A stretch of DNA of 7,180 nt from Caulobacteraceae bacterium (GTDB lineage: Bacteria; Pseudomonadota; Alphaproteobacteria; Caulobacterales; Caulobacteraceae). The first letter of the stretch is position 1; every line of letters starts with the position of its first letter. The notes under the pieces were generated by a model. It was given only the letters and a program-made list of their open reading frames with translations, was not told the DNA's origin and ran no database searches. The stretch covers positions 1 to 7,180 of the forward strand of contig JAQGII010000471.1 of the NCBI GenBank assembly GCA_028291305.1. The letters run 5' to 3'. A program made the position numbers and the translations under genes. Below, one piece after another: positions 1 to 5,639 of the stretch.

Positions 1-1034
1 AGGCCGGCTATGACGTGGTGGGCGTCACCCTGCAGCTCTACGACCATGGCGTGGCCCTGGCCAAGAAGGGCGCCTGCTGCGCGGGCCAGGATATCCTCGA
101 CGCGCGCCTGGCCGCCGAGGCCATCGGCATCCCCCACTATGTGCTCGATTACGAAAGCCGCTTCCGTGAGGCGGTAATGGAGGATTTCGCCGACGCCTAT
201 CTGCGCGGCGAGACGCCGGTGCCCTGCATCCGCTGCAACCAGACCGTGAAGTTCCGCGACCTGATGGACATGGCGCGCGACCTGGGCGCCGCCGCGATGG
301 CCACCGGCCACTATGTCCGCCGCGTCGAAACCCCCGCCGGACCGCAGCTGCGCCGCGCGGTCGATCCGGCCAGGGACCAGAGCTACTTCCTGTTCGCCAC
401 CACGCGCGACCAGCTGGACTTCGTGCGCTTCCCGCTGGGCGGCCTGGAAAAGCCGCAGGTGCGGGCCGAGGCGGCGGCGCTGGGCCTGAAGGCGGCCGAC
501 AAGCCCGACAGCCAGGACATCTGCTTCGTGCCGGAAGGCAAATACACCACCGTCATCGACCGGCTGCGGCCACAGGGGGCGGTTCCCGGCGAGATCGTGC
601 ACCTGGACGGCCGGGTGCTCGGCCGCCACGAGGGCGTCACCCGCTACACCGTGGGCCAGCGCCGGGGCCTGACCATCGCCGTGGGCGAGCCCCTGTTCGT
701 GGTCAGGCTGGACGCCGCCGCCCGCCAGGTGGTCGTCGTCCCGCGCGAAGCGCTGCTGACGGCGTCCCTGCGCCTGAAGGAGGTCAACTGGCTGGGTGGC
801 CAGCCGACGCTGGACGCCGCCGCCATCGACGGCCAGGCGGTGCTGGCGCGCGTGCGCTCCACCCGCGAGCCGGCGCCCGCGCGCCTGGCGATGCTGGACG
901 GCGCGGCGGCGGTGGTGTTCGACCGGCCCGAAGAAGGCGTCGCCCCGGGCCAGGCCTGCGTGCTCTACGACGCGACCGACAGCGACCGCGTCCTCGGCGG
1001 CGGGTTCATCGCCGGGACGACGGCGGCGGCCTAG
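1..1034 (+). CDS. mnmA: tRNA-specific 2-thiouridylase MnmA (5'-truncated by window edge)
   Basis: MnmA is a cytoplasmic enzyme that makes the 2-thio group of U34 in Lys, Glu and Gln tRNAs, activating the uridine with ATP and taking sulfur from a relay. The reading frame is already open at position 3 (Ala-Gly-Tyr-Asp, then Val), so the gene starts upstream. The ATP-binding SGGVDSS loop, which lies near the N-terminus in this family, is outside the window. Visible family motifs are [11 protein letters not shown] (nt 225-254), [16 protein letters not shown] and [13 protein letters not shown]. By alignment from memory with E. coli MnmA, the Cys at nt 234-236 matches catalytic Cys102 and the Cys at nt 522-524 matches Cys199. 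The residue corresponding to E. coli Asp99 is Cys here (nt 225-227), giving a CxxC + C set. The visible ~344 codons plus ~30 missing fit the usual ~370 residues. The stop is TAG at 1032-1034. The gene is not obviously co-transcribed with min, from which it is separated by a ~200-260 bp gap. Confidence 0.95.
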   Translation, partial: AGYDVVGVTLQLYDHGVALAKKGACCAGQDILDARLAAEAIGIPHYVLDYESRFREAVMEDFADAYLRGETPVPCIRCNQTVKFRDLMDMARDLGAAAMATGHYVRRVETPAGPQLRRAVDPARDQSYFLFATTRDQLDFVRFPLGGLEKPQVRAEAAALGLKAADKPDSQDICFVPEGKYTTVIDRLRPQGAVPGEIVHLDGRVLGRHEGVTRYTVGQRRGLTIAVGEPLFVVRLDAAARQVVVVPREALLTASLRLKEVNWLGGQPTLDAAAIDGQAVLARVRSTREPAPARLAMLDGAAAVVFDRPEEGVAPGQACVLYDATDSDRVLGGGFIAGTTAAA

Positions 1035-1233
1035 GCCGGCCACATCCAATCCCCTCCGCAGCCCGCGAACCCGCGACCGGCCTAAAATCGGCCTCGGTTC
1101 TTGGGAAGAAGGGTCCTGCGGGCGTCTAGCAGCACGATTCGAATCGCAACGACTTCGCCGCTTGCCACGGGGACGGCTCGTCGGGTTCGCGAACGCTGCG
1201 CGCAGTCGGATTCGGACGGAGGCTTACACGGCT
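1035..1233 (+). promoter_or_regulatory. Intergenic region upstream of the min operon with clustered GANTC sites
   Basis: This gap between mnmA and the min genes is the natural place for the min promoter. It contains a perfect 12-bp palindrome, CGATTCGAATCG, at 1135-1146. The palindrome is made of two abutting GANTC sites (GATTC 1136-1140, GAATC 1141-1145), and a third GATTC lies at 1209-1213. In many alphaproteobacteria GANTC is the target of the cell-cycle methyltransferase CcrM, and sites in promoters can tie transcription to replication. A weak sigma70-like pair, TTGGGA (1101-1106) and TCTAGC (1125-1130) with an 18-nt spacer, would put the transcription start close to the palindrome; this is a guess. 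A possible SD, GGAGG, is at 1218-1222 in front of the ATG at 1234. No protein-coding signal is evident before 1234. Confidence 0.4.
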
Positions 1234-1305
1234 ATGGCTGACTTGCTCGACCATCGGCAGAGCCCCCCTGCCGCCCCTGCGCCCGGTATCCGTCGTGGCG
1301 CCTGA
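1234..1305 (+). CDS. Possible 23-codon leader ORF, or out-of-frame N-terminus of MinC
   Basis: The ATG at 1234 has a GGAGG about 11 nt upstream (1218-1222), a better initiation context than the in-frame minC start. It opens a short ORF beginning MADLLDHRQS that stops at TGA 1303-1305, overlapping the first codons of minC by 11 nt in a different frame. The overlap allows translational coupling. Alternatively, the ORF is the true MinC N-terminus displaced by one base. The run of six C at 1263-1268 lies at the point where the two frames can be joined: removing one C, or a +1 slip, continues directly into the open frame leading to minC. I cannot tell a real leader, a programmed shift, a mutation and a sequencing error apart from this sequence alone. 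Confidence 0.35.
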   Translation: MADLLDHRQSPPAAPAPGIRRGA

Positions 1306-2005
1306 GACGCTCGCCCTGCCGCCCATCAGACTTCGCGGACGCAGCTTCATGGCGCTCGTCGTCGCGCCGGAATTCCCGATGACCAACTGGTTTGCGGCCT
1401 TCGACCAGCAGCTGCGCAGCGCCGCGGATTTCTTCGCGGACCGACCGGTCGTCGCCGATCTGGCGGCGACGCTCGAGGAGGGTGGACCGGAAGCCCTCCT
1501 CATCGTGCTGGACGGCCTCGAGGCGCGCAACCTGAGGCTGGTCGGGGTCGAGGGCGTCGATGCCGCGCTGCTGGCCGGAACGCGCTGGGAACGGTTGCCG
1601 AAGGCCCTGCACGGGCGGGACCTGGCGCTCGAGGCCCGGAGCGACCCGTCGCCGCCGCCCGAGGCCGCGCCCAGCCCGCCTTCGCTGCTCATCGACCGGC
1701 CGGTGCGCTCCGGACAGTCGATCGTTTTCGAGGATGGAGACGTCACCATCGTCGGCCCGGTCAGCTCGGGCGCCGAGGTCATGGCGGGGGGGTCGATCCA
1801 TGTCTACGGCTCCCTGCGCGGCCGGGCGATCGCCGGCCTCAAGACGGGCGCCGCGGCGCGCATCTTCTGCCGCAAGCTCGAGGCCGAGCTGGTCGGCGTC
1901 GGCCAGCTCTACCGGACAGCGGAGCACTGGGGAGCGGCCCTGCACGGCCGCCCCGTCCAGGTCCTGTGCGACCGGGGAGCGCTGAGACTATCGCCGTTCG
2001 ACTGA
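1295..2005 (+). CDS. minC: Septum-site determining protein MinC
   Basis: MinC is the cytoplasmic antagonist of FtsZ polymerisation, recruited to the membrane by MinD to keep the division ring away from wrong sites. The N-terminal domain (residues ~10-112) starts with IRLRGRSFMALVV. A Pro/Ala/Ser-rich linker follows at ~117-130. The C-terminal beta-helix domain (~131-236) carries the RSGQ MinD-binding motif at 138-141 and the very conserved GGSIHVYGSLRGRAIAG at 165-181. The length of 236 residues is close to E. coli MinC (231). The GTG at 1295 is the first ATG/GTG/TTG after the in-frame stop at 1127-1129, but no Shine-Dalgarno precedes it. An ATG at 1349 would cut into the conserved first strand, so it is unlikely. 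The upstream out-of-frame ATG at 1234 may be the real beginning (see that entry). The gene leads a minCDE operon, with 39 bp to the MinD ATG. The product is certain; the start is not. Confidence 0.93.
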   Translation: MAPETLALPPIRLRGRSFMALVVAPEFPMTNWFAAFDQQLRSAADFFADRPVVADLAATLEEGGPEALLIVLDGLEARNLRLVGVEGVDAALLAGTRWERLPKALHGRDLALEARSDPSPPPEAAPSPPSLLIDRPVRSGQSIVFEDGDVTIVGPVSSGAEVMAGGSIHVYGSLRGRAIAGLKTGAAARIFCRKLEAELVGVGQLYRTAEHWGAALHGRPVQVLCDRGALRLSPFD

Positions 2006-2023
2006 GGGATTCTCGCCACGCGC

Positions 2024-2033
2024 GAGGAAAGGG
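2024..2033 (+). promoter_or_regulatory. Ribosome binding site of minD
   Basis: The purine run GAGGAAAGGG precedes three possible initiators: ATG 2035 (out of frame, a 7-codon dead end), GTG 2037 and ATG 2046. The GAGG core sits 9 nt before GTG 2037, while AAGGG sits 12 nt before ATG 2046. Spacing alone favours GTG. Family conservation (Met-Ser-Lys-Val directly before the ATPase loop, with the signature Lys as residue 11) favours ATG 2046. Confidence 0.55.
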
Positions 2034-2045
2034 AATGTGTGCTGC

Positions 2046-2867
2046 ATGTCTAAGGTAATGGTCGTCACGTCGGGCAAGGGGGGCGTCGGCAAGACCACCT
2101 CCTCCGCATCCCTGGGCGCCGCCTTGGCGCAGGCGGGCCAGAATGTCGTCGTGGTCGACTTCGATGTCGGGCTGCGCAATCTGGACCTGGTGATGGGGGC
2201 CGAGCGACGCGTCGTCTTCGACCTCGTCAACGTGGTCCAGGGGGACGCCAAGCTGCCGCAGGCGCTGATCCGCGACAAGCGTATCGAGACCCTGTCCCTG
2301 CTGCCGGCCTCCCAGACCCGCGACAAGGACGCGCTGACGGAAGAGGGCGTCGCGCGGGTGATCGACGAGCTGCGCGAGCGCTTCGACTGGATCATCTGCG
2401 ACAGCCCGGCCGGGATCGAGAAGGGCGCTATGCTGGCGATGCGCTTCGCCGACCTGGCGGTGGTGGTCGCCAATCCGGAGGTTTCGTCCGTGCGGGATTC
2501 CGACAGGATCATCGGGATGCTCGATTCCAAGACGCAGCGCGCCGAGAACGGCGACCGGCTCGAGAAACACCTGCTCCTGACCCGTTACGATGCCGGACGG
2601 GCGGCGCGGGGCGAGATGATGAAGGTGGAGGACGTGCTGGAGATCCTGGCCATTCCGCTGCTCGGCATTGTCGTCGAGAGCCCGGACGTGCTGACGGCCT
2701 CGAACATGGGCTCGCCGATCACCCTGCACAATCCGGCCTCCGCCGCGGCGCGCGCCTATACGGACGCCGCGCGGCGGCTGCTTGGCGAAGACGTCGCGGT
2801 CAGCGCGCCCCCTCAGCGGCAGGGATTCATCAGCCGCCTGTTCGGAAGGAAGGCAGCGGCCGCATGA
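2046..2867 (+). CDS. minD: Septum-site determining ATPase MinD
   Basis: MinD is a ParA/MinD-family P-loop ATPase that dimerises with ATP on the inner membrane, recruits MinC, and is released when MinE stimulates hydrolysis. From the ATG at 2046 the protein has 273 residues (E. coli 270). The deviant Walker A motif GKGGVGKTT is at 10-18 with signature Lys11 and Lys16, exactly as in E. coli. The switch I region, [14 protein letters not shown], begins at about residue 39, and the Walker B/switch II segment is [15 protein letters not shown]. The C-terminus ends in [10 protein letters not shown] plus an Ala tail, the amphipathic membrane-targeting helix typical of MinD. An in-frame GTG at 2037 would add three residues (Met-Cys-Cys). 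The stop overlaps the minE start by 4 nt (ATGA), so the two genes are translationally coupled. No key residue is missing and the protein looks fully functional. Confidence 0.97.
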   Translation: MSKVMVVTSGKGGVGKTTSSASLGAALAQAGQNVVVVDFDVGLRNLDLVMGAERRVVFDLVNVVQGDAKLPQALIRDKRIETLSLLPASQTRDKDALTEEGVARVIDELRERFDWIICDSPAGIEKGAMLAMRFADLAVVVANPEVSSVRDSDRIIGMLDSKTQRAENGDRLEKHLLLTRYDAGRAARGEMMKVEDVLEILAIPLLGIVVESPDVLTASNMGSPITLHNPASAAARAYTDAARRLLGEDVAVSAPPQRQGFISRLFGRKAAAA

Positions 2868-3124
2868 GCCTCCTGAACTTCTTCACGCGCAACCGCTCGG
2901 CGCCTGTGGCGCGAGACCGGCTGCAGGTCCTGCTGGCCCATGAACGGGCGCTGTCCGGGCGCCCGGACCTGGTCGCCGTGCTGCAGCAGGAAATCCTGGC
3001 GGTGATCGCCAAACACGTCCCCATCGATCGGGACAAGGTGGTCGTCAAACTCGACCGGGGGGCGCAGGTCTCGACCCTGGCCATCGACATCGAGATGCCG
3101 CACGAGGCGCGGGGCCGCCGCTAG
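2864..3124 (+). CDS. minE: Cell division topological specificity factor MinE
   Basis: MinE stimulates the MinD ATPase and drives displacement of MinCD from the membrane, producing the pole-to-pole pattern. The protein has 86 residues (E. coli 88). The first residues, MSLLNFF, form the short membrane-targeting segment. [13 protein letters not shown] is the contact helix/strand of the anti-MinCD region, matching the AKERLQI-type motif of E. coli. The C-terminal topological domain holds [13 protein letters not shown] and DKVVVKLDR, followed by a [10 protein letters not shown] strand. The ATG overlaps the minD TGA (ATGA, 2864-2867). A strong purine run, GGAAGGAAGG, at 2844-2853 lies 10 nt upstream. 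It is the last gene of the min operon. Its TAG stop is 6 bp from the stop of the convergent aminotransferase gene, with no obvious terminator between them. Confidence 0.97.
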   Translation: MSLLNFFTRNRSAPVARDRLQVLLAHERALSGRPDLVAVLQQEILAVIAKHVPIDRDKVVVKLDRGAQVSTLAIDIEMPHEARGRR

Positions 3125-3130
3125 GGGGCG

Positions 3131-4333
3131 TCAGAACAGCCGCCGCGCCTTGGCCAGCCGCTCGATCCCCGCGTCCAGGGTCTCGTCCTTCTTGGAAAAG
3201 CACAGCCGCACCACCGAGCGCACCGGGTCCTCGGCGTAGAAGGCGGAGACGGGGATGGCGGCTATGCCGGCCTCGCGCACGGCCCGTTCGCAGAACACGG
3301 TGTCGGTCGCGTCGATGCCCGACGCCTCCAGGTCCAGCAGCAGGAAATAGGTCCCCTGGCTCGGCAGTACGCTGAAACCCTCCGCCTGCAGGCCCGCCGC
3401 CAGCCGGTCGCGCGAGCGGGCGAAGTCCCGGCGCATGGGGGCGAAATAGGCGTCGTCCTTGGCCATGCCGTAGGCCACGGCCCGCTGCAGGTTGGGCGAG
3501 GTGGTGAAGGTCAGGAAGGCGTGGGCCTTGGCGATGGCGGCGGCGATGGGCGGGGCGGCGCAGGCGAAGCCCACCTTCCAGCCGGTCAGGGAGAAGATCT
3601 TGCCCGCCGAGCCGATCTTGACCGTGCGCTCGCGCATGCCGGGCAGGCCCATCAGCGGGATGTGCGGCCGGCCGTCGAACACCACATGCTCCCAGACCTC
3701 GTCGCAGACGGCGATGACGTCGTGGCGCACGCAGGCCTCGGCGACGATCCTGAGCTCATCCTCCCCGTAGACCACCGCCGAAGGGTTCAGGGGGTTGTTG
3801 AACAGGAGCATCCGGGTGCGCGGCGTGAAGGCGGCCTCCAGCGCCTCGGCCGACACCCGCCAGTTGGGCGGCTGCAGGCGCACGAACCGCGGGACGGCGC
3901 CGGCCAGGCGGATCATCGGCAGGTAGGCGTCGTACAGCGGCTGGAAGACGATCACCTCGTCGCCCGGCGACAGCAGGGCCATGGCCGCGGCCATCAGCGC
4001 CTCGGTGGCGCCCGAGGTGACCACCACCTCGCTCATCCCGTCCAGGTCCAGGTGCTGGAAGCGCCGGTAATGGTCGGCCACCGCCTGGCGCAGCTCGGGC
4101 AGGCCGGGCGAAGGCGGGTACTGGTTGGAGTCCTGCATCAGGCTGCGGGCGGCGAAGGTGCGCACGTCCTCGGCGCCGTCCTGATCGGGGAAGCCCTGGC
4201 CGAGGTTGATCGCGCCCATTTCCCGCGCCAGGGTCGACATCACGTCGAAGATGGTCGGCGGCTGGGCGGCCAGCACCGGGTTGAACCCTCTTGCGGCGGT
4301 TTTCAACCGCGCGGCGTCGGCGCTATCTATCAA
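3131..4333 (-). CDS. PLP-dependent class I/II aminotransferase (methionine/kynurenine-type)
   Basis: This is a fold-type I PLP aminotransferase, closest in style to the YbdL/kynurenine aminotransferase group (FNPVL, then TIFDVMS, INLGQGFPD). It would transfer an amino group from an amino acid to a 2-oxo acid in the cytoplasm; the donor cannot be fixed from sequence. Visible residues are SGATEAL (107-113) for phosphate binding, the conserved Asn of NPLNPS (N183), Asp211 in DEVWEH (PLP ring nitrogen), the Schiff-base Lys245 in SAGKIFSLTGWK, and Arg376 in VVRLCFSK for the substrate carboxylate. DEVWEH has Trp where Tyr is common, and the Gly that often follows NPxNP(T/S) is Ala. The full length of 400 residues is slightly longer than the usual ~385. 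The TTG at 4333 is chosen because a GAGGA sequence sits 6 nt upstream; the next Met (M32) would remove conserved residues. The gene diverges from the GNAT gene and converges with minE. Confidence 0.9.
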   Translation of the reverse strand: MIDSADAARLKTAARGFNPVLAAQPPTIFDVMSTLAREMGAINLGQGFPDQDGAEDVRTFAARSLMQDSNQYPPSPGLPELRQAVADHYRRFQHLDLDGMSEVVVTSGATEALMAAAMALLSPGDEVIVFQPLYDAYLPMIRLAGAVPRFVRLQPPNWRVSAEALEAAFTPRTRMLLFNNPLNPSAVVYGEDELRIVAEACVRHDVIAVCDEVWEHVVFDGRPHIPLMGLPGMRERTVKIGSAGKIFSLTGWKVGFACAAPPIAAAIAKAHAFLTFTTSPNLQRAVAYGMAKDDAYFAPMRRDFARSRDRLAAGLQAEGFSVLPSQGTYFLLLDLEASGIDATDTVFCERAVREAGIAAIPVSAFYAEDPVRSVVRLCFSKKDETLDAGIERLAKARRLF

Positions 4334-4339
4334 GGGTTG

Positions 4340-4344
4340 TCCTC
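4340..4344 (-). promoter_or_regulatory. Ribosome binding site supporting a TTG start for the aminotransferase
   Basis: Read on the minus strand, GAGGA lies 6 nt before the TTG at 4333-4331. This good match and spacing decide for a TTG start and against the internal ATG 31 codons later. Confidence 0.6.
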
Positions 4345-4354
4345 ACGCTGCGAA

Positions 4355-4369
4355 CCGCAGGGCCTGCGG
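4355..4369. repeat. 15-bp odd palindrome between divergent gene starts
   Basis: CCGCAGGGCCTGCGG is a perfect 7+1+7 inverted repeat. It lies between the TTG start of the aminotransferase gene (4333, -) and the ATG of the acetyltransferase gene (4390, +). A shorter overlapping repeat, CTGCG/CGCAG, with a 3-nt spacer is at 4348-4360. The position would suit an operator serving both genes, or a 5' UTR hairpin. I recognise no known regulator site, and GC-rich DNA makes such palindromes more frequent by chance. Confidence 0.4.
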
Positions 4370-4389
4370 CCGCGATCCAAGGTCGGGAG

Positions 4390-4698
4390 ATGAACATGTC
4401 TGACAATTCCGCCACAAGGGCCGTCATCGACAACGAAGGCCGGCATCGCTTCGAACTGCCGGTGGACGGCCAGGTGGTCTTCGCCAGCTACCGTCGCGAG
4501 CCCGGCCACTGGGTGATCACCTATGTCGAAGCCCCGCCGGCCCTGCGCGGGACCGGGGCCGCCGGACGGCTGATGCAGGGGGTGCTGGACGAGGCCCGCG
4601 CCCGGGGCGTCACGGTCACGCCGCTGTGCGACTATGCCCGCGCCTACATGAAGCGCCACCCCCAGTACGCCGACCTGTTCGCGCCTGACGCGCTCTAG
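4390..4698 (+). CDS. Small GNAT-like N-acetyltransferase (YjdJ/YidJ-type, COG2388-like)
   Basis: This is a short, single-domain relative of GNAT acetyltransferases (the Acetyltransf_CG type), presumed to bind acetyl-CoA; the acceptor is unknown. Counted from the second ATG (4396), it has 100 residues, normal for the family (~90-110). The acetyl-CoA pyrophosphate loop is LRGTGAAGRLM (50-60). The family's conserved Cys region is PLCDYARAYMKRHPQY (76-91), with Cys78 the candidate functional residue. ATG 4390 (AAGG 7 nt upstream) and ATG 4396 (GGGAG 6 nt upstream) are both credible starts, giving 102 or 100 residues. A longer in-frame ORF from 4291 overlaps the aminotransferase coding region antisense and is Arg-rich, so I reject it. 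The last five residues (Ala-Pro-Asp-Ala-Leu) and the TAG stop are encoded by the first copy of a 17-bp repeat, suggesting the original 3' end was changed when the repeat arrived. Confidence 0.88.
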   Translation: MNMSDNSATRAVIDNEGRHRFELPVDGQVVFASYRREPGHWVITYVEAPPALRGTGAAGRLMQGVLDEARARGVTVTPLCDYARAYMKRHPQYADLFAPDAL

Positions 4699-4782
4699 AA
4701 CCGGACAAAAAGGCTCTAAATCAAAGTGTTAGAGCACGTCGGGCGGCGAAACCGGCATCCACTTTCGCCTGACGCGCTCTAG
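4682..4782. repeat. REP-like palindromic element bracketed by a 17-bp direct repeat
   Basis: CGCCTGACGCGCTCTAG occurs exactly at 4682-4698 and again at 4766-4782, 84 bp apart. Between the copies are two hairpins. One is GCTCTAA (4713-4719) with TTAGAGC (4729-4735), loop 9 nt. The other is a long imperfect stem, AGAGCACGTC (4731-4740) with GACGCGCTCT (4771-4780), 9 of 10 paired, plus inner arms GGCGAAA (4745-4751) and TTTCGCC (4763-4769) around an 11-nt loop. It looks like the AGAGC...GCTCT interspersed palindromes I associate with Caulobacteraceae and Rhizobiales genomes; that is recalled, not searched. CTAG is its own reverse complement, so copy 1 gives the + strand GNAT gene its TAG stop (4696-4698) and copy 2 gives the - strand membrane-protein gene its TAG stop (4781-4779). 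Lying between convergent genes, it may also act as a two-way terminator or RNA-stabilising structure. Confidence 0.75.
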
Positions 4783-5546
4783 CGTTTGGGCGGCCGGTAG
4801 CCCAGCAGGAAGGCGATCGAGGCCAGGGGCAGGGAGGTCGAGAGCATCCACGGCGACAGCGGCCCGAACTTGGCCAGCGAGACGTAGAGGACGTGCAGCT
4901 GGGCGGTGTGCAGGATCACCGTGCCGTCGTGCCAGTTCATCGTCAGGTCCATGAAGCCGAGCACCATGGCGATGGTCCACAGCGGCTTCCATCGGCGCGG
5001 CAGGTCGGGCGCGCGCCATACCGCGACGATGCCCCACAGGCCCAGAACCGGGGCCAGGACGAACAGGAACAGGAACATGTACTGGGTCGGCTTCTTGCCG
5101 AGCAGGCTGAAGCGGTACTGGTCCGCCAGATGCGTTTGCGGGGCGGCGACCACGCGAAAGGCGGTGATGGTCTTGCGGCCGGCGGCGTCCTGGCGCTTCT
5201 CGACCTGGACCAGCAGGCCGTGGCCGGGAAAATCGTATTCGTAGCTGGCGCCGTAGTTCAGCCGGCGCTGCTTGTCCGTCTCCACAGCGGCGTTCAGGCG
5301 CTGGACCTGAGGCTCCCCGGGAGGGACCATATCGTGCATGTCCGGCAACGCCGCGTGCAGGGCCGGGGTGCGGTACTGCGGGTCGAAGCTGTTTTCGATG
5401 CCCTGCAGGTCGCCGCGCCGGAATTGCTCGAACACGCCGCGCAGTTCCGCGTCCTGTGACGCGCTCAGCGTTCGCCACTGGCAGGCCGCCAGCGGGATCA
5501 GCAGGCAGAGGGCCAGCAGCAGGGCCCGGATCGGAGACTTCAGCAT
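4779..5546 (-). CDS. Unrecognised lipoprotein-like protein with C-terminal membrane helices
   Basis: I do not recognise this 255-residue protein. The N-terminus, MLKSPIRALLLALCLLIPLAAC, resembles a lipoprotein signal peptide with lipobox Leu-Ala-Ala-Cys at 19-22. Residues ~23-153 are hydrophilic and presumably periplasmic, with ELRGVFEQFRRGDLQG recalling small helical/cystatin-like extracytoplasmic domains, though too weakly to name. Then come hydrophobic segments at ~155-177, ~187-204, possibly ~213-225, and ~233-251, so it would be anchored in the inner membrane by three or four helices, and ends RPPKR. The chosen start is ATG 5546, with a modest AGGA 4 nt upstream. A longer ORF from 5597 would begin inside the hairpin at 5581-5615 and put the signal peptide internally, so it is rejected. 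The gene lies 93 bp downstream of the mutase fusion on the same strand, separated by that hairpin. Its stop codon is provided by the repeat at 4766-4782. It is real by codon bias, signal peptide and topology; the function is unknown. Confidence 0.75.
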   Translation of the reverse strand: MLKSPIRALLLALCLLIPLAACQWRTLSASQDAELRGVFEQFRRGDLQGIENSFDPQYRTPALHAALPDMHDMVPPGEPQVQRLNAAVETDKQRRLNYGASYEYDFPGHGLLVQVEKRQDAAGRKTITAFRVVAAPQTHLADQYRFSLLGKKPTQYMFLFLFVLAPVLGLWGIVAVWRAPDLPRRWKPLWTIAMVLGFMDLTMNWHDGTVILHTAQLHVLYVSLAKFGPLSPWMLSTSLPLASIAFLLGYRPPKR

Positions 5547-5580
5547 GCGATCCTGATGCACCGGACCCGCGCCACGGGCA

Positions 5581-5615
5581 AGGCCCGCCCCCTCCATGCG
5601 GGAGGGGGCGGGCCT
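5581..5615 (-). terminator. Perfect 15-bp GC-rich hairpin after the mutase gene
   Basis: AGGCCCGCCCCCTCC (5581-5595) and GGAGGGGGCGGGCCT (5601-5615) are exact inverted repeats around a 5-nt loop. The hairpin starts 25 bp past the stop of the minus-strand mutase fusion and ends 35 bp before the start of the next minus-strand gene. That suits termination or attenuation between them. There is no T-run after the stem on either strand, so it is not a classical intrinsic terminator. It may work as a GC-stem terminator, or protect the upstream mRNA's 3' end. Confidence 0.6.
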
Positions 5616-5639
5616 GTGGTCCGCCTTCGATATCGCCGA

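Noticed and set aside
1032..1084. Inverted repeat TAGGCCGG (1032-1039) with CCGGCCTA (1077-1084) as a terminator after mnmA
   Set aside because: The loop is 37 nt, the following AAAATCGG gives no T-run, and GGCC-rich pairs are frequent at this base composition.
1101..1130. TTGGGA-18 nt-TCTAGC as the min promoter
   Set aside because: Both boxes are poor matches; I mention it inside the upstream-region entry but would not annotate it on its own.
1839..2729. Long minus-strand ORF opposite minC/minD
   Set aside because: It lies antisense to well-supported minC and minD, is rich in Arg, His and Gly, and shows no motif.
4291..4389. N-terminal extension of the acetyltransferase from an upstream ATG
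   Set aside because: It overlaps the start of the aminotransferase gene antisense, is Arg-rich, and the well-placed GGGAG favours the later ATGs.
3521..4393. Plus-strand ORF of 290 codons opposite the aminotransferase
   Set aside because: It is a shadow of a gene with full catalytic motifs on the other strand, with low-complexity Gly/Arg/His/Val composition and no family signature.
5547..5597. Longer start for the membrane protein at 5597
   Set aside because: That ATG is in the hairpin loop region, and it would bury the signal peptide behind 17 residues.
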